64,000 nucleotides of DNA from Chionis minor (Eukaryota > Chordata > Aves > Charadriiformes > Chionididae): contig VZSF01001290.1 of NCBI GenBank assembly GCA_013398295.1, positions 3,483-67,482 of the forward strand, given 5' to 3'. The notes beneath the pieces are model-generated. The model did no database searches. It was not told the DNA's origin and saw only the letters and a program-made list of their open reading frames with translations. A program made the translations under genes and the position numbers. Below, piece after piece: positions 1-10,250 of the stretch; position 1 is the stretch's first letter, and each line of letters opens with the position of its first letter.

Positions 1-1079
1 AAAAAAACCTTAATCACAAGGGCGCTGCGCTTGCCGTCGCAATTTCCAAACGTTTGAAAGAAACGCGCAGGGAAAATCCTTCCCGAACGGAGGCAGGTCC
101 GTCCTCTTGGAAATGACTCCCAAGGAAATGTGTTTCCTTCCCGGATAAATGAGCCTGGGAGAGTCTGGAAGAAAATGAGTCTATGCTCATGCACGTAACA
201 TATGTATTTCTGCGAGCCCTGAGCTATTCTGGGCCCAAGGCACATCGGATCCTGTATTAGTAGCGACTAATTAGTTGATCGTATTTTGTCGGCAGTGTAA
301 TTTTCTAGATTTTTACCCTGTTCTCCACCTCGGTGGCTGCGTCTGCTTCCACACCAATTTCACCTTAAAAACTAGTTTGTAATTTTGCAAACCTTTGACA
401 ACCGAATTACCCTCTTTTTTTTTTTTTTTTTTTTGAGTACAATCATAAGCTATATTCATATTCGCTGCAATATTTTAGGGACAAATTTATCAAAGCGTCT
501 TTTGCGCTTTTTTCCTCCCCTCTAACATCCACATTTGTCCCGAGCTGACTCTGAAAAAAACCCGTTTATTTAATTTCAGCTTTCATACGCGTAAACTAGT
601 CGCTGGCGTTTTGAGCAGGCTCCCGGGTCGGACGATTGCAGGTTTGCGTTGGTTTTGTTTCAAAAAAATATTGGTTGGCTGTCTTTGTGGTGGGTTTTTT
701 TTTTTTCCTCCCCCAAATAACTTCCCAAATTGTGAAGGTTTTCGGGGAACCGCCAGAAAGGCAAACTATTTTTCTTTCGCCAGGTATGAAGACGTGAATA
801 TTCTGGGTGAATATTGAAACCACCTGCGAGCGAGAGCGAACGCGCTCCTTAGGCAGAACCCTGGGCACGGGGAAAAGGTGAGGCTGGTTCCCCAGGAAAA
901 GCCAAGGCACCGCTTTCCTTCGCTTTTTACTAGCGAGACGAAACCGAAAAAAGAAAAGACGGGACTGGCTTGCCAAGATGCGTCTGAAAATCCGAAGGCG
1001 GCGAAAGAAAGGGTTGATCAGAGTTGAACTTTTCCTGCTTAGACAGCGGAAAACCCCTTTTCCTCGCATCCATGAAGGA
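1..1079. other. Noncoding left-edge sequence, possible HLX-side regulatory DNA
   Basis: No supportable exon was found. The block is mixed AT-rich and complex sequence with a homopolymer T run near 414-435 and a homeodomain-type core (CTAATTAG) near 268-275. By synteny with human 1q41 (C1orf115, MTARC, HLX) it may lie upstream of HLX, but no HLX homeobox or N-terminal sequence is visible, so this is inference. Confidence 0.35.
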
Positions 1080-1985
1080 AGAGGGGAGCTCCTTCACTCC
1101 CCCCGCCCCGCGCAGCTGACCCCAGCGCCAGCCCCTTGCTCTCAAACCGGATCAAACGACTCCGGTTTCACCGGCGTTTCCACCGCCGGGCAGAGCCGCG
1201 CCGCCAGCCCGCCCCAGGGAAGGGCAACGAAGCCTGCTCTGCCCGCCGCTCCCCCCCGCCGCTGCCTGCAATTAGCACCCTAATCACCGTAATTGCCATC
1301 GGTGCGCGAAGAGTCGTTGTGCCACCCCGGGGCTGCTCCCCAGGCAGTCGCGGGGACAAAAAAAACCCCCAAAACCAAACCACTCACCCCCCCAAAAAAC
1401 CCTCAACAAACAACAAAACACCCGACCAAACAAACTGGGGTGTTTTTTCTTTATTTTTAGGAGCGTATTTCAAAGCCCGGCTCACCTCGCTGCCGCGCAG
1501 CGCAGGGCGGCGAGCAGCACCCGCAGGGATGCGCCGGTTTGCGGGGCCCCGGGCAGCCCCGCAGAGCCCCTGCCCCGCAGGTCCCGCGGGCCGCCGCGCG
1601 GAGCTGCGCGCCTTTTGCGCTGCCGTCCCGCGGCGGGGCTAAAACGACCCGAACGGGAGCGCTAAACGCGTCGCAGCGAAGCGCTCGACCCCCCGGGCTG
1701 GGCCTCGGGAGGGCGAGGGGGCAGGTGCCTTCCCGGGGCCCACCCGTTCCGCGCCCGGCCGGGCAGCGCTGCGCCCCCGCGCATCCTCCGCCGGCCAAGC
1801 CGGGAGCACCTGTCCCCCCGCCCCAGGCCGCGCCCGTGGGACAGGGCTGTTTCTCTTCCCAAAGGCCGCCGCAGGCCTCCCTGCCCGCGCACCTTCCGCC
1901 GGGGAGGAGGAGCGGGGCTGCGCGGCCGCGCTGGCAGGGGGAAGGCGGCCGCCCCTCCTCCCCGCGCAAGGAGGGAGAAGGCTGC
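1080..1985. promoter_or_regulatory. CpG-rich island, likely promoter-associated
   Basis: This block is strongly G+C-rich with frequent CG dinucleotides, especially 1480-1980, unlike the AT-rich flanks. Several overlapping open frames cross it, but they are low-complexity Pro/Arg/Ala/Gly translations with no recognisable domain, so I do not call a gene. An A/C-rich tract interrupts it at 1355-1436. If the HLX synteny holds, it would be an upstream or divergent-transcript island. No TSS can be assigned from sequence alone. Confidence 0.5.
1355..1436. repeat. A/C-only low-complexity tract
   Basis: About 80 bases are almost entirely A and C (runs of A5-A8 and C3-C7), embedded in the CpG island. 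It resembles an eroded simple repeat. Confidence 0.7.
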
Positions 1986-2438
1986 AGGAAACCCGGGGCT
2001 CGCTGCAGTCCAGGTCATCTCCTGTTTTTTGAGAGGTTCCAACTCGGACTAAATGAGCGGATGTGCCTGCGAGATTTGTCCCAAAATAGAAGCGGCTTTA
2101 GTATTTTAGGATACAGCAGAAATCCTTATTTCTTCCGGAGAAAAACTTCATAATGAGCGCGAGCACTTCCCTTTTCAATATTTGTGCAACTTTATCTCGA
2201 CCAGCAAGTTGCTTTGGTGACGCAAATCCGCCCTTGTGTATTGCAACTACAAAAATAAATGCAAGGAAATCAATTCCCTTCTAGCAATGAAAACATAAAT
2301 ATACAGCTGCGACTTTCCCCTTTAATCTTGCTTTCCGAGGGACTCGAGAAGGAGGCGAATGAACTGTGAAGGCAGGAGCGATGCTTTTTTTGTTTTGTTT
2401 GCTTTTTTTTTTTTTTAAGGAATGGAGTCTCGAAGGAC
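1986..2438. other. Noncoding sequence between CpG island and hexamer array
   Basis: No gene seen. It is complex AT-leaning sequence that includes GTGACGCAAAT near 2217, similar to CRE/AP-1-like and octamer-like cores. Short motifs like this are weak evidence. Confidence 0.3.
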
Positions 2439-2765
2439 TTTTTTTTCTTTTTCTTTTTCTTTTTCTTTTTCTTTTTCTTTTTCTTTTTCTTTTTCTTTTT
2501 CTTTTTCTTTTTCTTTTTCTTTTTCTTTTTCTTTTTCTTTTTCTTTTTCTTTTTCTTTTTCTTTTTCTTTTTCTTTTTCTTTTTCTTTTTCTTTTTCTTT
2601 TTCTTTTTCTTTTTCTTTTTCTTTTTCTTTTTCTTTTTCTTTTTCTTTTTCTTTTTCTTTTTCTTTTTCTTTTTCTTTTTCTTTTTCTTTTTCTTTTTCT
2701 TTTTCTTTTTCTTTTTCTTTTTCTTTTTCTTTTTCTTTTTCTTTTTCTTTTTCTTTTTCTTTTTC
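2439..2765. repeat. Uninterrupted TTTTTC hexanucleotide microsatellite (about 54 units)
   Basis: A perfect 6-bp period (TTTTTC) runs for about 327 bases with no visible interruption, and it stops at an N. The strands are pure polypyrimidine and polypurine, and all six frames stay open (Phe-Leu, Phe-Ser, Lys-Arg, Lys-Glu and related translations). These ORFs are an artefact of the repeat. The true length is unknown because the array abuts an assembly join. Confidence 0.97.
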
Positions 2766-2766
2766 N
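2766..2766. other. Single-N assembly join at end of hexamer array
   Basis: A single N separates the TTTTTC array from an abrupt C-run and A/C-rich sequence (2767-2820). This is the signature of a gap placed where reads could not cross the repeat. Confidence 0.8.
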
Positions 2767-5700
2767 CCCCCCCCAAACTCCCAAACCAAAAAAAAACCCC
2801 AACCCCAAAGCTACACCCCACAAAGCTGGTGGTTGCAGGGCAGGCGGGAGCGTTTTGCTGATTGCCGGGCTTTTTTCTGGCGGCTGCTGCCAGTGACGGC
2901 AGGCAGAGAGCATCCCCCCTGTCCACCCTGTCCCGTCCCTATTCCCCCCTTCCCGTGGGATGGGCAGCTGGAGGCAGGCCACAGGCCGCAGGGCCCGGCT
3001 GGACTTCCCTCAGCTGATCCACGCTTCGGCATCTGAAATGCTGCGGAGAAGCGCAGGCGCTGCGGGCAGGAACTGCCCAGAACCACAAGTGAATTAAGTG
3101 ACTAAGCTGGTCAACTCCTTGCCGTCTCCTTTCTATTGTTCCGTGCCTTATTTCGTTGAATACCTGTGGCGAGTAACGACTCGTGTTATGTCACTTGCTG
3201 CGTGTAAGCGAAAGGCGCCTGAAAACAGGCCGGATCTAGGTTTCCGTGCAGTAGGACAGGATTTCAAGTCTCCTGCGGGTACATTTGCACTAGTGTTTCG
3301 AGTTTGGGTCAAAGTGCTTTTGGAGGGAATCACATGATCCTGATCACTTCCAGCTTTGCATCACGGAGAGGTCCCGGGGTGGACAAGTGGTAGGAATCCC
3401 TGGTGCAAATTGAGTCCACAAGGTGTGCTGAAATCACTCTGAAGCAAAATCCCTCTGAAATGCCCATATTGTAATTGTTTGAAAACTTCATGAGGTTTTC
3501 TGCATGTGAGCAGTCCTGGGAATTGTCCATAGCTATAGCAGGCTGGGTCCCACTGAACAGGTCCCTGTGTCACAGCGGATCAAAACTGGAGCCTCCCAGC
3601 TCCAGGGACAACACACCAGGCACTGAGCTGGAGACTTGGTCTCACACTTGCACGTTTGCACTCTGTCTGTCCTTCAACCGCTGGTCTGATGAAATACATT
3701 AGATCACGTGAAGCTGACACGTTTCAAGCTGTGACAATTTCTGCATTCTCCCAAATGCTGTGTAGTCCCTCAAGTCCCTTTGGACAGAGCGGGGGGACCT
3801 GAAAACACCAATTCCCCTCTACCCCTGAGTACATGGCTCAGAGATGCGGGATGTGGGAGGGCACTGCATCTTTCCACAGCCATGTTTACAGAGAAAGGGG
3901 TGACCTTTCCTTCCTTCTTCTTTTTTTTTTTCCCTTTTTTTTTCTTTTTTTTTTCCTTTTTTTTTTTTTCCCTGAAAATTGCAGCTACGTAAATCTTAAA
4001 AAAAGATCAGGGTAATAAACAGCAGCTGGAAAGAAGTGCCTCTCTGCAGCCCCGGGAAAGGAGGCTGCGTTCTGAGGAGCAGCAGGGTCAGGACGGTCTC
4101 TTCCTCGGGGTTTCCTATGGGTTGGAGCAGGCAGATCCTGCCCACTGTGCTGACTTTCCTGAAGCCCATTTTTAGGCATCTGGTGCTGCGCAGGCAGCCG
4201 GGCACTGTAAACCCACAATGCCGTAAGGCTTTAAGCTGCTTGAAGTTGCAGTGCCAGTCTCCCACACTCACTCCATCCTTGCCTGCCTGTTCCCATCCGC
4301 GGGGGTGTCAAAATGTAGAAAGAAGTAAGAAAAGTTTTTTTGCTGTCACAGTTCCCCTAACTTACTTCTTTACCACATGGCCAGACAGGATGAGGGAGCT
4401 GGGGGAAACAGACATTTGGGGAGGGAGGGTGGCAAGACCGATGCGACCCTCTTTTAGTCTGCTCTAACCTCTCACAAGGTCACCTGTTAATTTAAGTGCT
4501 GCCTCTTGGAGCTGCTTCCTGCAGTCTAAAATGGGTTCTTCTCGTACGGAAAGAGCCCGAGTCTGCTTTCGTTTCCATCGGCATCACTGATCTCATAGGT
4601 TACTCCATCTTTACACTGCGATCGGACCGTAACCTGCTTGCAGAGGGCTAGCTGCAATTTTCCAGGCCGCACCAACAGAGAGGTCTGCAGAGAGCTGGTC
4701 TGCAATTAACCCCTCAGTAGCTGATTAAAGGCAACGTGACACGCAGACATGCTGATGCCCTGCTCTAACGTGCCAGTGAGAGAAACATTTGCATGCAGAC
4801 ACCGGGTTTCATTTGCACAGTGCGCAGCGACCGAAAACAAGCATCGTCGCATAAAATGAAGGCTCATCCATGGGTATTTCCGAAATCTGGCAAGAGAGTA
4901 TAATTACACTAATTTTCAGCTGACACCCAAAGGGGCAGCTCCTTAACTGAGGCAAACTGCTGCTGTCGAGGGCAGGCTCAGGATGTCTCAGTGCAAGTAA
5001 CATATTGAGGTGCAAGTACAGCTGGAAACCGAAGAAGGGATTTTTTTTTTTATTCCCATAGCAGCTCATCACCTCTCTGGTTCGGTCAGAGCAACCCCAT
5101 CTATTTCTAGAAAACCAAACTGATGCTTTAGGCCCACTGCCCCTCCAGCAGCACTACATTAAAGTCACTGTGCAGAAAAGCCGTTCAGTACCAAAGAAGG
5201 AAACACTAATAACTACCTAATAAAAGTTTTAGTAAGAAACAGTTTCCTCCTTCTTGCCAACAGCGGTCAAAAATGTGGGGAAGCTGGAAATAAAGCTATC
5301 AGAATGCAGCCATATAAAAGGCAAAATCAACCTCTGAAGGAAGTCAAGTTTCTAGAACAAAATTACTCTGTAAAACTCATCTGGATTTGAGAACAGTTAT
5401 TATTTTTCTTCCAACCCTCCTTTCATGCTCTAAGTGGACTTAAACACAGTAAGAACACATCAGTCTAGCTTTAAGACCAGCTCTTTCCTTGCTATTAGCA
5501 TATGTAAAATCCCAGCAGAGTAATGCTATCACGGCCCTTAAAAAAAAAATCCCATTTTAACCCTTTTTGCCCAAGGGAGATGCTTTCTGGTGGATGCCAA
5601 ATGGAAGTGCCAATTAGGGAAGTTTTACAGTCTGATAAATGAGCATGGCAGATGATATAGCATGTACGTAGCACACTCCGGACCGGCTTCCCTCACTGGA

Positions 5701-6050
5701 ACCGAATCTGCCCTAAATAACATCCGGCCATTGCGTCTCAGCTCCACAGCCAGTTGACTGCTTCCCCATGCCAGACTCCACCAGGTCTGTCAAGACCCCA
5801 GTCCCCTCCCTGCGAAACACCCGGGAGGGTGGGGAGATGCTCTAGGAGCTGAGCAGCGTGGAGTAAGCCATCCCCTTCCCGGCTGCGGGTCTGGGATGCT
5901 GCCTACAGCAATAGCCATTCCTCTGTGCCTTTGGCAAATGGAAACGAAAACAGAGGAGGTGCAGTCAGTGGAGCAATGCAACACACAGGGGAAGTCATTT
6001 CCTACTGATACCTCTAACACATCATTTTATATCTCAGTGCCTGGGATCCG
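2767..6050. other. Gene-free sequence
   Basis: No exon or recognisable repeat was found apart from the pyrimidine tract at 3901-3972. The part at about 4500-5750 is complex, repeat-free and rich in CAATTA/TAATTA-like motifs. It could be conserved noncoding sequence, but only alignment to other birds would show that. Confidence 0.4.
3901..3972. repeat. Polypyrimidine (T-rich) tract
   Basis: About 70 bases of T runs punctuated by C or CCC. It could be an eroded microsatellite or poly-A tail remnant on the minus strand. No retroelement body was recognised beside it. Confidence 0.75.
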
Positions 6051-6087
6051 GTTACACTTATCTTAGCCAAAAGACCGGAGCGGTCAT
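6051..6087 (-). pseudogene. U2 snRNA 5'-end fragment
   Basis: The reverse complement contains CTTTTGGCTAAGAT exactly, within a stretch of about 30 bases that matches the conserved 5' end of U2 snRNA (the part ending AAGATCAAGTGTA) apart from one missing C and a few substitutions. The match fades after about 37 bases, and the Sm site and later stem-loops are not recognisable. It is therefore a truncated retro-derived copy rather than a functional gene. Confidence 0.5.
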
Positions 6088-8379
6088 AAAATGTATTTTG
6101 CTTTTATTTCTTCTAGAAAACTTTATCATGAGATTTTGATTATCTGTCCTGCAGCAGTGAATTCCAAAGGTTCATTACCTCCCGTGCCTGCATTCGCCGT
6201 CCTTATTTTTTTCCGTTTAAGTTCTCAGTTAGCTCCTTGCGGCATACATTTGTCCCAGAGTCATGAAATGGGGAGAAAAAAGGCAAAGCTGACCTGATTT
6301 TCCTTTCATTTGTCACCGTGTCTAACCCAAATGTTTACCCTTGCCCCCCAGATGTATAAACTCTTTTCCAAGCCAAGACATTCTCTTTTTCCCAGATAAG
6401 CAATTTGTTTCATTTTGAGGCCAGGCTGAACTGTAATATGAATCTCAACACGTTGCAAGTCTCAGCCTAACTTTGCTAGGAATAAAGACATCGAAGACAG
6501 TCTCATTACTGAGATCTTTCCCAAACACTAACGAAGTAGCACCCTCTAGTGCAAGCTCACAATAAAATCTGGAAAAACAACAACCCTCGTGGGTGAAACG
6601 CCATCTTGGTGCATCGCCACTGGAACCGCTAGGGATGAGCTCAGGCACAAGGCTTTTCCCTTCTGCGCTCCAAAGCTTTCCCAGATTTCCTCTGCTAGGA
6701 CCCTCACGCATGTTTTGGGAACCCGTCGAATGCTGACTGTTGCCTGGGTCTCCAGCAGACCCAGATGGAAGCATCCCGTGCAGGCAAGCGGCACGAGCTT
6801 GCCATCGTGCCATGCTGCTTTCATTCCTCTGGGATGCTGCTGTCCGAGAAATCCTGGAGGTAAGAAATATTCCTTGCCAGGAGACTGCCTCACATGTTGG
6901 GTGTTTTGAGACCCGTAAGAGGGATCCTACCTGGTTTGGAAGGACTAGGGGCAAAAGGGAGGGCCAAAAAGGGGTCAGCTGGTGCAGGGAGAAGGCCAAG
7001 ACAACGGTGGGCTGTGGGAAGCAGGGCTGGGGTGGGGAGGGGGGGGGCGGGACTGTCTCACGGAGAAAGGCACTGGTTTCTGGGAGACCTGGGGACTAAC
7101 CAGGTGTGAAAACTGAGGCTGAAGGCAATGTGGTGTTGTATTACTTCGCATGCGCTTTTCTCTCGTTATTAGCAATTTGCACAGGTTTCATCAGTTTTGT
7201 TGTTGTTAGGAGGAAGGAGAACAAGAAAAAGACACAATTTTGGCAGACCCTGGGTAGGGTGGGGTGAGCGAGGGGGAGCCGGGTCATTCCTGGATGCCAT
7301 AGGCTACAGCGCGGAGGTGAGTTAACTGCGTCGTGTCCCGTGCAAAATCCCATCGCCTTGGCACACATCTAGGGATTTTATGAAAACAGCGCTCCCCTCT
7401 CACGGTCTAAAAATAACAGCGAGTAAATGGCTACTTGAGATTTCATAAATATTAAAAAAAAAAACCCCATACCTGCTTACCCAGAGGTGGAAATTTTGTC
7501 TTGGGTTTCAAGGCTAGACCTTCCTTTCATTAACAGCTAGAAGGGAGCTGCGGCGCTTAAGGTGGGGAAGGAGAATAAATCCCTCTCTCAAACCAAGGCA
7601 ATGCTGAGGTTTGGGATCCGGCATGTGCCTGCACAAACACGGAGGTGAGCGGTCGCCCCAGGCACTTTCGGCTCTTTAGGGGGCAAATACCGAAGCAACC
7701 CAGAGGCTGTGAATCCAAGAGCCAGAGCCCTGGGAAAAACAGGCGAGGCACCGGAGCTAATGAGCTACGCAGCAGTTTCACCCACCTCTAATCCTCGAAT
7801 CCTTTGGCTTTTTTAAGGTACTGGGCACATTTTGAGTCCAGCTGTGGCTTCAGCGTTAAATGGAAACGTAGGGAGCGATGCTTTTTCTTGAGATGGGCTA
7901 AATAATGGCTGGGGCTGCGATTTGGTTTTGGGGAGTGCTATTTTTAGGTCGACAACAAGGAGTTCCAGGGCGAGGTTGGACCAGGCGGGTAAGGGGGTGG
8001 AGGTGGCCTGAAGCCATCCCAGTGCTCTCCAAATGTGAGGCTGGGCTGGGGAGGAAGCAGGGGCGGGTGGAGAGAGGCTGGACCCCTTCCCTCATCCAGC
8101 CCGGGCAGCCGCAGCGGCCTGCGGGAAACAGGGCACCAGCGCCGTCCCCCTGGGCAGTAGCGATGCTCCAATTTTCTGGAGCAGCCCTGTGACGCCATTC
8201 CCATGCCCTACCACCTCTGGGAGCCTCTGCACCATGGTTGGATATAGCCCTGCTGGGCTGGGAAGGGGATATCTTACGACAGTCACAAAAACACGGGGCG
8301 TTAGAGAGAAGAAATGGATCTTTACCTTCTCCATCTCCACACTGTATTTTACTATTCTCTTCAAATGAAGCAAACATCA
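6088..8379. other. Gene-free sequence
   Basis: Nothing supportable was found. The short open frames have no domain signal and show no splice structure. There are local purine-rich patches at 6935-7070 and a short A run at 7453. Confidence 0.4.
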
Positions 8380-9060
8380 TTATTTCCCATTAGGTGTTCC
8401 TGGTGCAAGGGTATTTCATTGAAAAATGGCTCTTTAATGCTAATGGGAATTATAGTCCTAGCGTGATTTATATTAACAAGGCATCTGCAGTTCTTTAGTA
8501 CATTCAGACCCGGATGGGAAATGGGATATTTTTTTTTTTTTGTCCTTCCACACAACATCTGATGAAGTGCTCCAAGCATACAATTTAACAAGCTATTCTC
8601 CTCTGGCCTTACAGATGAAAAATAGTCCGTTGTGTCAACTCCTCAGATGCCTATTTTTACACCTTCTGTTTGTTCTTAGTTTGACGTTGTTAATCACGGT
8701 CCCACCAAAGCCCCATTGTTCAGCTCTTCAAGAAGAATGTTGTTATATTGACTGTTTGTGCGTCAGCCCAGCTCTCTCTGGAGCTGCACTTGGATGAAAT
8801 TAGATAATTTCCATTAGGAGAACAGGCATTATTAGTCCCCAATGCCAAATTGAAAAGAGAGCCAAGATTACTATTTCTGGCCGTGTTCACCTCAGGAAGG
8901 AACCTTCTCAGCTTTAATGGGATTTTGCTATTGTTGGTTGCCTTCTGTTTGACACCGGGCCAGCAGGGTTGAAAATTGTTTAGAAAGCTGCATGAAATAT
9001 AATAGAGCCCAAGCCATTTGCTGCAGCACATTCCAGCGTGATGTTTATTTTGAAAAAAAA
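8380..9060. promoter_or_regulatory. Candidate conserved noncoding / enhancer block
   Basis: The block is complex, low in simple repeats and TE matches, and dense in ATTA/TAAT cores (for example near 8435, 8795-8815 and 8825), as expected of homeobox-bound enhancers. There is no coding signal. The call is based on texture only; no alignment was available. Confidence 0.25.
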
Positions 9061-9369
9061 AAAAAAAAAAGGAGGAAAAAAAATTATTGTCCTTGGCAGA
9101 AAAAAAAAAATCCCACTAACTTGACTCTCAGAACATATGCTTCTTGTTGCTGTTGTGCTTTCAAAATGTGCTGCCAGGATTGGTGCGTTATGTACAGAAG
9201 TGATAAATCCAATACTATTTGCAGTGATCTACAGGACTTGTAGAAGGAGATGACAGGCACAGGCGGTGACTTTATGACAGAAAAACAAGGTGAGGGATGA
9301 CACAAGGTCAGGTCCAAAGGAGAAAGTCAAGTCCCACATTTGTCAGTAAAATGTGCACCTTCGTGTTCC

Positions 9370-9402
9370 GCCGCTCAGTTTTCCCATCTGTAAAACGGGG
9401 TC
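9370..9402 (+). repeat. MIR/CORE-SINE-like remnant
   Basis: The stretch CTCAGTTTTCCCATCTGTAA followed by AACGGGG closely matches the widely known MIR segment (CTCAGTTTCCTCATCTGTAA, then AATGGGG). The flanks diverge quickly, so it would be a short old fragment. Confidence 0.4.
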
Positions 9403-9989
9403 AAGCACACACATCTCTACCAACCGAAGAAATTAGGAGGACACGTGCTTCCCAGACTTTGTCTTTGTGGGTGCCAGGGGTCTTCTGAGCCAGACTCAGC
9501 CCCTCCATGGCCCTGAGCACACAGCCCTGCCTGACCCACTGCCTGCCTTCCCCGGGGGTGGCCCGGCTCTGCTGCCGCTGCGATCGTTTGGAGGGCAGCT
9601 CTCCTTTCTCCTCTCCGTCGTGCCTCTCGCCGCCACCTTGCCCGAATGCCTCACCTGCGTCTCAGGAAGCTAATCCTTGACATCCAGCGTGAGAGTGGGG
9701 ATGGTGGGCTGAACCCTTGCTCAGCCCCCAATTCCCTTTGGGTCTCTTTCTGCTCCATATAGTACTGTTCTGTTCGCTGAGTGTCATCTTAAAATAATTA
9801 CTAATGAAAGCAGAGTTGACTTTGGAGCGAAAGTTTCCGGTTCCTTGGCATTTCCAAAGTGTAAGCTATCTAAGGGTATTGAAATGCAGGACATTTTTTG
9901 GACGAGATCAGAATTCAAAACCACATTTTTCCTCCAGGCCTCTTCGGAGCCAGACCCACCTTTACTGCACTTTACCTCTTGTCCGTTGA

Positions 9990-10250
9990 AGCCCATAAGA
10001 AGCTGAGCAAATATAACAAAGTTACCCATCTTTAGAAAAATAAATAGAGCAAGCAATCTTCAAAGCCTTCAGACAAGGATCCACACAACAATGCCGGTGT
10101 TATCCCGGGGCAATAAACCAGAGCGCTCCTTTGTTTATATTAACCTACTGTTTACTTCTATTTTAACCAACAAACATTGATTAATTGCAGTGTCTTGGCT
10201 CGAAACCATCCGCCAAGTAATTAAAAATACAATTATGTTAGAAGAAAAAA
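9990..10250. promoter_or_regulatory. Candidate conserved noncoding block with homeodomain cores
   Basis: This is repeat-free AT-rich sequence with TTGATTAATTGCAG and AGTAATTAAAAATACAATTA around 10175-10235 and forkhead-like TGTTTAT/TGTTTAC near 10132-10152. It has no coding potential. Enhancer identity is inference from motif density. Confidence 0.25.

Noticed and set aside
1136..2153. Overlapping GC-rich open frames on both strands near the left edge
   Set aside because: They are Pro/Arg/Ala/Gly-rich, typical of a CpG island read in any frame. There is no homeobox or other known HLX sequence.
2270..3036. Long open frames of Lys-Arg, Lys-Glu, Phe-Leu and Phe-Ser repeats
   Set aside because: They are translations of the TTTTTC array in every frame, with no domain or splice context.
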